DNA of 64,000 nt from assembly GCA_021413965.1 (NCBI GenBank), contig JAIOPI010000028.1, forward strand, positions 120,896-184,895, written 5' to 3'. Positions 33,201-40,809 of the stretch are shown in pieces. Made by a program: the position numbers and the translations under genes. The notes beneath the pieces were generated by a model that saw nothing but the letters and a program-made list of their open reading frames with translations, was not told the DNA's origin and did no database searches. The DNA is from Lentisphaerota bacterium. GTDB lineage: Bacteria; Verrucomicrobiota; Kiritimatiellia; UBA8416; JAIOPI01. Each line of letters opens with the position of its first letter. Position 1 is the stretch's first letter.

Positions 33201-36200
33201 CGGTCACACGATCCCGAATGGCGCGGGCAAGGGCAATGTGAGCGTGGCCGCGGGGGCGACGCTGGACATCTTCAACTCCGAGATGCTCAACGGGTTGTCC
33301 GGCGCCGGAACCATCACCAACTCCAGTTCCAGCAGCCGTGTGCTGACCGTGGGCGACAACAACGGGGGCGGCACGTTCTCGGGCGTCATTCGCAACAATG
33401 CCGGCGTGACGCTCGGACTGGTGAAGACCAACGGCATCGGCACACTCACCTTGAGCAACACGACCAGCGACTACACCGGCCAGAGCTCAGTCCAGGGCGG
33501 CGTGCTGGAAATTGCCTCGTTGGCGAATCTGGGCGTGGCCTGTTCGCTGGGTGCTCCGTCCAGCACGGTGAACGGCGCCATCGGCATTGGCTCCGGCTCC
33601 ACCAGCGCCACGCTGCGGCACATGGGCGGAAGTGCATCCACCAGCAATCGTAGACTCGATATCATGGGCAGCACGGGGGGGGCCACGCTCGACGTTTCGG
33701 GGGCCGGTGGCTTGACCCTGAATGGAACCGTCAATATTCCGGTGAACGGCGCCAAAACGCTGACGTTGAACGCGTCCAGCAGCGGCGTCGGCACGCTCTC
33801 CGGCATCGTGTCCAACAGCGCCAGTGGAAACACGAGCCTGACCAAGTCGGGATCGGGCACCTGGGTGGTGTCTGGCGTCAACACCTACAGCGGTGACACC
33901 ACCGTGAGCCTGGGAACGCTGCGGCAGGGCGTGGCCAGCGCCATTCCAGGCGGCGTCGGCAAAGGCAACGTGGCGGTGAACGGAACGTTGGACATCAACA
34001 CCTTCAGCACCACCATCAACGGGCTGTCAGGGAACGGGACGGTGGACACGGTGGCGGGCGGATCCCCCACCCTGTCCGTCGGCAACAATGACCAGACGAG
34101 TACGTTCGGCGGCGTGATCACCGACACCGCCGGGACCCTGGCGGTGACGAAGGCGGGCACGGGCGTGCTGACGCTGGATGGACTGAACACCTACAGCGGG
34201 AACACGGCCGTCAATGCGGGTACGCTGCGGGTGAACGGCAGCCTTGCGACCAGCCCGCTCACGACGGTGGCCGCCGGCGGGACGCTTGGCGGAACGGGGA
34301 CGGTGGCCGCCCTGACGGTGAGTGGTGCGGTGGCTCCGGGCGCAAGCGTCGGCACCCTGTCGGCGGGAAGCACAACGTGGGCCCCGAGCGGCACGAACGT
34401 GTGGGAGATCAACGATTTTGGTGGCGCGTATGGGACGGACCCGGGGGGGGACAAGCTGGATATCACGGGCACGCTCAACATAACCGCCACGGCCGGACAG
34501 CCGTTCAAGATCCAGATCGTGTCGCTGTCGGGCAGCTCGCCGGGCAACGCGGCCAACTTCAGCACGTCGTCGTACTACACGCAGCACATTGCCACGGTGA
34601 GCGGCGCCATCAGCGGCTTCTCCCCGAATGTGTTCACGATCGACGATTCCGCCTTCTCCAACGGCACCGGCGGCGGCGCGTGGAGCGTCGAGCAGAATGG
34701 CAGCTTCATCGACATCGTCTTTACGGGCGTGCAGGGCGCGCCGTTGCCGCCCGTGGCCACCGCCGCCACCAACGTCACCTCCAGCAGCTTCTACGCCAAC
34801 TGGAACGCCGCCGCCGGAGCGATCAGCTACCGGCTCGACGTGTTCAAGGCCAACGAGGACTTCACGGATGGCGACTTTACCGCTAGCCCGGCCTGGGCGG
34901 GCGATGTGGGCTCCTATGGCGTGCTGACCGCGGCCACCGTGCCCACCGGCAGCGCGGCAACGGATGGGACATACCTGGGCTCGGCTGTTGCCCCCAGCAG
35001 CTCAGTCTTCACGGCGAGTTCCGAAGTCAGCGAGTGGCACATCTCGGTCGGCACGCCGAATTGGAGCATGTCGGACCAGAACTACCTGATGGTGGTGTTG
35101 ATGGCCAGTGCGCCTTTCTACGGCGATCCGTCGACGAACAACTTCACCGGCTACTACCTGCGCATTGGGGATAGCATCAGCGGCGGCGGCACGGATCAGA
35201 TTCGCCTGATTCGGAAAACCGGTGTCGGGAACTCAGAAACAGGCCTCGGCATCTTCCCGGGCTCGCCCAGCTTCTCGGCCGGCGGCCTGCAGAACGGCCT
35301 GAACATCCGCGTGACGCGTTCGGCAGCCGGCGTCTTCGCACTCTATTACTCGACCGGTTTCGTGTACACGAATCCTCCCAATATCTTTGTCGGGGAGCTG
35401 ACGAATGGGCTGGTGACCACCTCGTCCTACTTTGGTCTCGGCACGCACCTCGGCGGCCCCGCCGCGGATCGCCGCGTGTACCTCGACAACCTCGTGTTTG
35501 GAAGCAGCAAGAACTACGTGTCTGGCTACCAGGATCTGATGGTGGCGCCGACCACGCGACAGGTGTCAGGGCTGAGCGTAGGGGCGAGTTACTTCTACGA
35601 AGTGCGCGCAACAAATTCCTTCGGCACCAGTTCCAATTCCAACACGATTGCCGTCGATACCCTGACGGTGGCGCCCACGGCAACGGCGGCGACCGGCATC
35701 GACTACTATGGCTTCACGGCAAACTGGAACGCGCTGGCGGGGGCCTTGCGCTATCGGCTGGACGTCATGCGTCCGGATGAGGATTTCACGGATGGAGATT
35801 TCAGCGCCTATCCGGCCTGGAGCGGCAACACGGCCGACTTTGAGATCATCAGCAACGCCAACCTGCCCAGTGGCGTTGCCGCGACAGATGGCGCCTACCT
35901 GGCCACCAAGGCCACGGCCGGTGATGTCACCCTGACCACGCCGTCCACGGAGACAAGCCAGTGGCGGTTTTCCCTCGGAAGTGCCGACTGGGGCGCCACG
36001 GACTTGAGCTCGCTGAACAACTTCGGCGTGCTACTGATGTCCGATACCGCCATCAGCGGGCCGGTCGATGCCACCAGCTGGAATGGCTACTACCTCCGCG
36101 TGGGCACCAACAACAGTCCGGACCGGGTGATGCTCTTCCGCCGCACCGGGGGCTCGTCGACGCATATCGGCGATTTTAACACGCCCAATTTCGAGGCTGA

Positions 36201-36609
36201 CGCATTGAAGAACGGTTTGAACGTGCGAGTCCTGCGCTCGGCGCTTGGTGAGTTCACCCTCTACTACCAGGCCGGCTTCCTGGGGGGGCTCAGTCCGACG
36301 AACAACGCCGGCACCCTGACAAACACCACCCATAGCACGTCGTCTTACTTCGGCGTCTTCATGGACAACGCCGGCGCCGCCGCTGACCGCCGCGTGTATA
36401 TCGACAACATCCTGCTGGGGGATGACAACTACGTCGCCACGTACTCGAACAAGATCGTGACGACGACATCGGACGCCGTGACCAACGTGGCGCAGCAGAC
36501 AGACTACATGTATCAGGTCCGGGCAGAGCTGGAGACCGGCACCACCGCCGATTCCAATGTGATCACCGTGCGGACCCTGACGGCGCCAACGGTCTTCATG
36601 TTCAAGTAG
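30220..36609 (+). CDS. Giant secreted PATR-repeat protein with two domain-inserted fibronectin-like modules, 2129 aa
   Basis: The start is the ATG at 30220, six bases after TGGAGG (an in-frame TTG at 30184 is less likely). A long basic N-terminus of about 60 residues ends in a signal-like LLAVVFGTTLALQQAQA-V. Residues 65-1500 contain ten PATR units, such as VISGANTYSNDTTISAGTLR and TLDGLNTYSGNTAVNAGTLR. Two long blocks (31132-32220 and 33145-34233) are duplicates. A C-terminal PATR module like that of the previous gene follows. Then come two tandem modules of about 300 residues, each beginning like fibronectin type III (FYANWNAAAGAISYRLDVF), interrupted by a jelly-roll-like DFTDGDF-PAW segment, and closing with a fibronectin end (YFYEVRATNSFGTSSNSNT). 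It ends TVFMFK. The function is unknown; a surface structural or adhesive role is inferred. Confidence 0.85.
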   Translation: MTMREVGGFSFRRVICLSLRMAQQAVTSRVPTVRRPSAAFRQHLLAVVFGTTLALQQAQAVSQYWNGAGTWNAANTWSQVSGGPYTSTWTNGNDAQFNVPASTITGATVTFTNITATENVTFTAGGTLGTGGTVGSITVASGKLLDLNSQQLSTAAGTGFIKNGPGALGSGLGTFTNGFTLNAGYIILRSVNGMGSSATYNPLTINGGAIGAASTMNLSGKYGVGITVGGHFQLGVLSSDVSIASSTANITFSDPVNLGAATRTITIGGNGGYTNAGVISGGAGVGLTIDKLPGVTGQIVLSSTHTYSGDTTVNGGILRVGTGGHTIPNGPGKGNVIVASGAMLDINSSEIINGLSGAGTIDNSNASSRDFTIGDNSGGGTFSGVIQNSGGALSLIKTNNAGTITLSGTSSTYTGKTSVQGGVLEFASLTTVGGGASSLGAPASTANGAIPVGEFAIGATLRYIGTGNANSNRRIDLNGVTGGTTLEVANSGNLTLSTALGVPVDGVKTLTLGGSSSGIGTISGVISNSANGNTAVTKTGSGTWVISGANTYSNDTTISAGTLRLGAAGTLPDGAGYGNVSVTGTLDLNAFSEVINGLSGGGTVDTVAGGSPTLTVGNNDQSSTFSGVLQNSAGSLALTKTGTGTLTLSGANTHSGNTTVSTGTLNVSHSLALQNTTVVSGGTGIVFDQSVGTHAFTFGGLSGSTDLALQDNGGNPVALTVGSNGVNTTYSGIMSLGGSLTKIGTGTNSLSGSNSYTGPTAIHDGAIAIVSASDRLPIGTVLTLGSGANSGKLILGNGAVPRSQEVGGLTVSGSGLNNAVVGGAPGLATLTVNVASGTSTFNGNLGGGAANENSLNLTKTGAGTFVIGGANTYTGTTAVSVGTLRLGADNVIPDGAAIANVTVSGGATLDLGGFSDTINGLSSSGTIDNTLGAGTYTLTVGNNDQSSSFGGLIQNTSGTLALTKTGTGTFNLSGSHTYSGDTTVSTGTLQIGAGGHTIPNGAGKGNVSVAAGATLDIFNSEMLNGLSGAGTITNSSSSSRVLTVGDNNGGGTFSGVIRNNAGVTLGLVKTNGIGTLTLSNTTSDYTGQSSVQGGVLEIASLANLGVACSLGAPSSTVNGAIGIGSGSTSATLRHMGGSASTSNRRLDIMGSTGGATLDVSGAGGLTLNGTVNIPVNGAKTLTLNASSSGVGTLSGIVSNSASGNTSLTKSGSGTWVVSGVNTYSGDTTVSLGTLRQGVASAIPGGVGKGNVAVNGTLDINTFSTTINGLSGNGTVDTVAGGSPTLSVGNNDQTSTFGGVITDTAGTLAVTKAGTGVLTLDGLNTYSGNTAVNAGTLRVNGSLATSPLTTVAAGGTLGGTGTVAALTVSGAVAPGASVGTLSAGSTTWAPSGTNVWEINDFGGAYGTDPGGDKLDITGTLNITATAGQPFKIQIVSLSGSSPGNAANFSTSSYYTQHIATVSGAISGFSPNVFTIDDSAFSNGTGGGAWSVEQNGSFIDIVFTGVQGAPLPPVATAATNVTSSSFYANWNAAAGAISYRLDVFKANEDFTDGDFTASPAWAGDVGSYGVLTAATVPTGSAATDGTYLGSAVAPSSSVFTASSEVSEWHISVGTPNWSMSDQNYLMVVLMASAPFYGDPSTNNFTGYYLRIGDSISGGGTDQIRLIRKTGVGNSETGLGIFPGSPSFSAGGLQNGLNIRVTRSAAGVFALYYSTGFVYTNPPNIFVGELTNGLVTTSSYFGLGTHLGGPAADRRVYLDNLVFGSSKNYVSGYQDLMVAPTTRQVSGLSVGASYFYEVRATNSFGTSSNSNTIAVDTLTVAPTATAATGIDYYGFTANWNALAGALRYRLDVMRPDEDFTDGDFSAYPAWSGNTADFEIISNANLPSGVAATDGAYLATKATAGDVTLTTPSTETSQWRFSLGSADWGATDLSSLNNFGVLLMSDTAISGPVDATSWNGYYLRVGTNNSPDRVMLFRRTGGSSTHIGDFNTPNFEADALKNGLNVRVLRSALGEFTLYYQAGFLGGLSPTNNAGTLTNTTHSTSSYFGVFMDNAGAAADRRVYIDNILLGDDNYVATYSNKIVTTTSDAVTNVAQQTDYMYQVRAELETGTTADSNVITVRTLTAPTVFMFK
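31132..32220 (+). repeat. Intragenic direct duplication, copy 1
   Basis: This 1089-bp block encodes four PATR units and linkers. Copy 2 (33145-34233) encodes the same order of units, with shared strings such as HTIPNG, GKGNV, SSSG-G-SG and VDTVAGGSPTL. A 27-base stretch at the 5' end is identical at an offset of 2013. Confidence 0.75.
33145..34233 (+). repeat. Intragenic direct duplication, copy 2
   Basis: This is the second copy of the 1089-bp block. Protein-level order is conserved from TYSGDTTVSTG through NTYSGNTAVNAG. Divergence is greatest in the middle (around 33530-33660). Confidence 0.75.
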
Positions 36610-36651
36610 CGCACCGGCAGCCGCGTCGCGCGCAGCGCGGGCTGGGCCGAC

Positions 36652-39600
36652 TTACGGCTGCCACTGAATCTGATAGAAGACGGGCAGGTTGCCGATCCCG
36701 TCAGCGGTGAAGGTCTGCGTGTCCCCGATGCCGACGGGGACGTCGGATTCCATCACATTCGTCATCGGGAGAAAGCCCACCGCTCCCGTCGCCAGGTTCG
36801 TCGCCCGGGCCACCGTGTAGCGCTTTCCTCCGATAGTCTGCCACGTGACCATGGACGCGCCATTCGTCACGCCCTGTCCCGTGATGCGCAAGGTGGACAG
36901 GCTGCTTCTCGGGTCCGTCCCCACGAGGTACTCATCTGCGTTGACGTGGCCATCCCCATCATCGTCGGCGCTGCCGACGGCATTGGTTGGCCCGCCGAAG
37001 AAGCGCCATTCCCAGTCATCCGGCAGTCCGTCGCCATCGCGGTCGGGATTCGGCAAGGCGATCGGCAAGCCGCCAAGCGTGACGAACGTGAAGCCGAAAT
37101 TGTTCAGATCGCGCGGGCCGCTGTTCGTGGCGCTGCTGCCCAGGTAGTTGCTCGAGAGATACCGGTCGGGTCCATTCGTGCCGGAGCTCGCCATCAGTCC
37201 GGCCAGCGTGCAGGAGGTCAAGGAGGTCACCCCGGTGGCATTCAGACTGCTCCAGGGCAGTGCGCACTGCCAACGATCCGTGAGGCGGTTGCCATCGTCG
37301 TCGGCCGACTGCACCGCATTTGTGGAGGTCCCGTCGAACTGGGCGAGACGCGCTCCCGCCACGGGGGTGAACGTGCCCGTGTTGGTCGCCAGGAAATAGA
37401 CCCCCTGCCCAAAATTGTATCCGCCTTCCAGGATGAAGTCCGGATACTCGCCGTCGCCATGTTCATCCCCCAGCACGATCGCCAGATCCATGGGAGGATC
37501 AAACGCGACGTTGTGCAGGTGATCGAGCCCGTTCGGGGCCCCCGACAACGTCCACAGCGTGGCCGCATTGTGCTCCAGTGTATTCACGTCCAGAAACAGG
37601 ATCATGGCATTGGCGCCGTCCACGACATCCGCGCCTATCGCGCCAATATACAGGTTCGTGGCGTCGTAGTTCAGGTACACATGCCCAAAGCTGCCGAAGC
37701 CTCCCTGATTGACGGTGACAGCGTCTCCGCCGGCCTGATCCAGGCTGAACCGGTCGATCCCGGCGTTATTCTGATCGGCGTCGTTGACGGGATCCGCTGC
37801 GATGGCCGGGCTGCCCGGAACCAACGCCACGCCGGCCCCTCCTCCGCCACTGCAATTCTGAACCGTGACCTGCCAGTCGCGTGCACTGTTGTTGTCCCAG
37901 ACGCCCTGGCCATTGTTGAAGACGCAATTGATCTGCAGCGTGCCGGGCGGCGGCACATAGGTGTACGTCCAATGCGCGGCATCGGGCGGATTCGCGGCGT
38001 GAAAATCCATGGTGGGGTCTGGCGTGAGCGCGTCCTGCCACGCGTTTCGACCGATGTGAATGAATACTTGGCTCTCGCCCTGCAGCGGTCCGTTGCCGGG
38101 CTGATAGCGGACCGTCACGGGGTCGCACCCGTTCGGAGTCGCCGGCTCGAAGGCGACCGTTGGTGGCAAACTGGTTACGCACGCCGTGATGGGGAGCGCC
38201 CACCCGCCACCGCCATTATTGTCGATCGTGGAGCCCGACGCATGGAGGAATTGCACGCGAAGCAGGGTGGTCCCGATGGGCAAGGTGTTCGTCGCAACCC
38301 AGTGGTCGGGGGACAAGGCGGCCATGTCCACCGTGTTCGTTGTCGCCCAGCCATCGGTGGATGTCGCCATGCGAACCGACGCCATGCCCGCCAGGCTGCG
38401 GCCGGTGGCGTCGTACGTCGTCACCACCGGGTCGCAATCACGGGGAAACTGCGGGCTGAACGTCACCGGCGTTCCCCCGCCCTGCCCGCCGACGTACACA
38501 TGCTGGATGTCGGTGCGTCGAACGTTGCCATGGGCGTCGTAGGCCTCGATGTAATAGTCCAGGAGCTGGTTGAAATAGCCGGTGACCGGGGTCCAGTATT
38601 CGTCCGCCACCGCCGTGGGCATGATGAAGAAATTGATTTCGGCATTGCTATAGATGTTACTCACGAAGCTGCTTCCCGGGCGCTTGAGCATGGGGACGTT
38701 CTGCCAGGGCCCGACGGCAGCTCCTCCGGCGTACGTTTCGTTGTCGGTGCCGGAGAGCGGATTCACGCCATCCGCATCGGCTCGAACCCGCAGCACCATC
38801 GACGTGATCCCCGCGATATCATAGGCCAGCGTCCAGACGTGAAAATCCGAAGGCGCCACCCAGGTGCGGTAGCCGGTCAGGGCGCTGTAGTTCGTCGAAC
38901 CCGGATTCCACGGGTAACGCTGGGGAATGAAGACGCTCGGCCCCGTGCGATCGTCGCCCTCCGGATGTGCCCCCATGATCTGGCTGGCATACGCCATGGC
39001 CTGGTTGCAAGCCAGGGTGGGCTTGACCTCCATGTCAATGGCCGCGCCGTAATACATGTAGCCGCTGTCCAGCGCGGCAAGGAAGTAATGCCAGGCCAGT
39101 TCGGCCGGGTTGGCCCCATTGTCCGTGCCGTTGCGCTGCACGGGCTCCTGAATCTTCCAGTCGGCCACTGCGCCCCCGGCCAGCTTGTGAATCTGCTCGG
39201 CCGTGCTCACGTAGTTCTGGGCCGCCATGATCACGGCCCAGTTCCGGAAGTCCTCGGCCCACCCGGCCGCGATATCCGCGTAGGTGGACGGATCGTTCAC
39301 GTTGTAGGCGGGCGAATTCCGGTTCCGCTGGGGCGGCCACAGCCAGTTGATGAACATCGGGTGGCCCCAATCGTTCTCGGCATTCATCCAGGCCCCGTCC
39401 TCCACATGAACGACGTCGTTCGCGGGCGGCGGATTTTCGTCGAGGAATGTCTGAATCGTGGTCGGGCGGTAGCCCGCGCCGGTGGCCTGCGCCGTGAAGT
39501 TCGGCACGGCCTCCTGATAGTAGCTGAAGCCCCCACCCCAAGCGTTGTCTCCGTCGTGGGAGAACAGGGCCAGGCACGGCTGGCCGGTGCTGGCATACCC

Positions 39601-40647
39601 ATTGAGCAGGTTCAGCAGATCCATGCCCTGGGCGCTGTAGCCATCGCGGTAGCTGCCCAGATCGGTCATGGGCACGACAATGATGGTATAGACCTGTCCG
39701 CTGGCGGGATCCACGTACTGCGCGCGATGCGCCTGGAAGGAAAAGGGCACAGACTCCGTCGAGCCGCGCCCGTCGATTTCCCCGGCGTACCAGGTTCCGC
39801 CGTTCGGAGCGTTGATCTGATCGGCGCGATTGGGCGGATCGTAAACGCCTTTTCCATGCTGCCGAACGTAGTTCGGGTGTGTGCGCGACAGGTGGTGATT
39901 GGGAACGATCACCCACTCGTAGCCCGCCTCGACCAACTCCTTGATGATCCGCGTCGAGAACGCTTCCTCCGAGCAGCGGAATCCCTTGGGATGATCCGAC
40001 TTGTCGGGATTGCCGCCCCAGGCCTTCCACCAGATCTCGCGGTTGATCGCGATTTCCCTCCGGCGCGCCTCCGCATCCACCAGCGGCATGAGCGCGTGGT
40101 GGTATGCAAAGCCCACCGGCTCGAGACGCGACTCGTTGCGCGTGGTCTTCCAGCCGCGGGCTTCGCGAATCCAGCCGTACCAGGTGGGCCCGTAGCCGAG
40201 GGACTGGTTGTCGCCCAGGCTCCAGACATTCTCGATCAGGCTCGCCGCGTAGGACAGCTGCGCGCCGGAGTCGGGCCCCGTCATGGCGGCCACGGCGTCG
40301 CGCGTGCGGAACTGGTAGGCGGCCTTGCGGTCGTCCAGGCCAAAGATGTCGGCCAGGTTGTTTTGCGGATGTCCGGGGTAGGCCGCACTGCCGCCCAGGG
40401 ATTCATAGGCGAACTGGTAGCGATTCAGGCCGGCGGCCTTTTCCGGCCAGTAGATCGGCTGCTGCAGGTGCCAGAGGTAGGACGAGTAGACCCTGTACGT
40501 GCCGGCATGCGCCAGGGCCGGGACCGCGGCGAGCAAGGCGAGCAGAAGGCCCCGGTCAAGGCGCCAGGCGCGGCATCGAAACGGGCCGCCTGGTGTGTGA
40601 CTTGGGCGCGGCGCGCCCCATGGTGAACGGTGGCCGAAAATCCGCAT
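36652..40647 (-). CDS. Secreted GH57-type amylase with two CBM25-like starch-binding domains
   Basis: This 1331-residue protein starts at ATG 40647, six bases after AAGGGGG. The signal peptide ends AHA-G at residue 48. The catalytic region resembles GH57: HLQQPIYW (60-67, the HxHQP region with Gln for the second His), CSEEAFS (225-231, probable nucleophile Glu227) and SHDGDNAW (363-370, catalytic Asp365 of the DGENAW motif). Two CBM25-like domains follow (about 728-824 with NNGGGGW, and 831-931 with VWDNNSARDW). Next come a DOMON/CBM9-like beta-sandwich (about 945-1180), a calcium-binding DRDGDGLPDDWE segment and a beta-rich C-terminal tail ending in QIQWQP. It should act on extracellular starch. 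It is divergent from the double-GH13 gene across a 162-bp gap, so the two may be coregulated. The exact GH57 activity is not determined. Confidence 0.85.
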   Translation of the reverse strand: MRIFGHRSPWGAPRPSHTPGGPFRCRAWRLDRGLLLALLAAVPALAHAGTYRVYSSYLWHLQQPIYWPEKAAGLNRYQFAYESLGGSAAYPGHPQNNLADIFGLDDRKAAYQFRTRDAVAAMTGPDSGAQLSYAASLIENVWSLGDNQSLGYGPTWYGWIREARGWKTTRNESRLEPVGFAYHHALMPLVDAEARRREIAINREIWWKAWGGNPDKSDHPKGFRCSEEAFSTRIIKELVEAGYEWVIVPNHHLSRTHPNYVRQHGKGVYDPPNRADQINAPNGGTWYAGEIDGRGSTESVPFSFQAHRAQYVDPASGQVYTIIVVPMTDLGSYRDGYSAQGMDLLNLLNGYASTGQPCLALFSHDGDNAWGGGFSYYQEAVPNFTAQATGAGYRPTTIQTFLDENPPPANDVVHVEDGAWMNAENDWGHPMFINWLWPPQRNRNSPAYNVNDPSTYADIAAGWAEDFRNWAVIMAAQNYVSTAEQIHKLAGGAVADWKIQEPVQRNGTDNGANPAELAWHYFLAALDSGYMYYGAAIDMEVKPTLACNQAMAYASQIMGAHPEGDDRTGPSVFIPQRYPWNPGSTNYSALTGYRTWVAPSDFHVWTLAYDIAGITSMVLRVRADADGVNPLSGTDNETYAGGAAVGPWQNVPMLKRPGSSFVSNIYSNAEINFFIMPTAVADEYWTPVTGYFNQLLDYYIEAYDAHGNVRRTDIQHVYVGGQGGGTPVTFSPQFPRDCDPVVTTYDATGRSLAGMASVRMATSTDGWATTNTVDMAALSPDHWVATNTLPIGTTLLRVQFLHASGSTIDNNGGGGWALPITACVTSLPPTVAFEPATPNGCDPVTVRYQPGNGPLQGESQVFIHIGRNAWQDALTPDPTMDFHAANPPDAAHWTYTYVPPPGTLQINCVFNNGQGVWDNNSARDWQVTVQNCSGGGGAGVALVPGSPAIAADPVNDADQNNAGIDRFSLDQAGGDAVTVNQGGFGSFGHVYLNYDATNLYIGAIGADVVDGANAMILFLDVNTLEHNAATLWTLSGAPNGLDHLHNVAFDPPMDLAIVLGDEHGDGEYPDFILEGGYNFGQGVYFLATNTGTFTPVAGARLAQFDGTSTNAVQSADDDGNRLTDRWQCALPWSSLNATGVTSLTSCTLAGLMASSGTNGPDRYLSSNYLGSSATNSGPRDLNNFGFTFVTLGGLPIALPNPDRDGDGLPDDWEWRFFGGPTNAVGSADDDGDGHVNADEYLVGTDPRSSLSTLRITGQGVTNGASMVTWQTIGGKRYTVARATNLATGAVGFLPMTNVMESDVPVGIGDTQTFTADGIGNLPVFYQIQWQP

Positions 40648-40670
40648 TGCGCACCCCCTTCCGTTGACAT

Positions 40671-40680
40671 ATACTAGTAT
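40671..40680. promoter_or_regulatory. Palindrome ATACTAGTAT, candidate operator of the divergent amylase pair
   Basis: This perfect 10-bp palindrome is identical to the one at 24967-24976. It lies 24 bp upstream of the GH57 start and 130 bp upstream of the double-GH13 start. TTGACA precedes it (40664-40669), but no -10 box sits at the right spacing on the plus strand. Confidence 0.4.
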
Positions 40681-40744
40681 TATCCTAGATCGCTTCATCG
40701 GTGGCAATGGCGGATTGTCGGAGTTGCGGGCCATGCCACCACGC

Positions 40745-40757
40745 CGTATAGTATACG
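40745..40757. promoter_or_regulatory. Palindrome CGTATAGTATACG, candidate second operator
   Basis: This 13-bp odd palindrome (CGTATA-G-TATACG) lies 53 bp before the double-GH13 start. Its TATAG/TATAC character resembles the palindromes at 24967-24982 and 40671-40680. Confidence 0.35.
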
Positions 40758-40809
40758 AAGGCGGGGGCACGATGCCGGCCGGCCCGCGTGACGCTAGCAA
40801 AGGAACGCC

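Noticed and set aside
31132..34233. CRISPR-like regular repeats
   Set aside because: The repeats are degenerate, in frame and encode PATR units; there are no identical short repeats with unique spacers.
36614..36662. GGCAGCCG / CGGCTGCC inverted repeat between convergent genes as a terminator
   Set aside because: The arms are 31 bases apart, one arm lies in the GH57 coding end, and there is no T-run.
36946..40626. 1226-codon open frame on the plus strand
   Set aside because: Antisense to the GH57-type gene, which has a signal peptide, catalytic motifs and a ribosome-binding site.
40664..40686. TTGACA followed by TATTAT as a promoter
   Set aside because: The spacing is only 8 bases, and no -10 box lies 16-18 bases after TTGACA.
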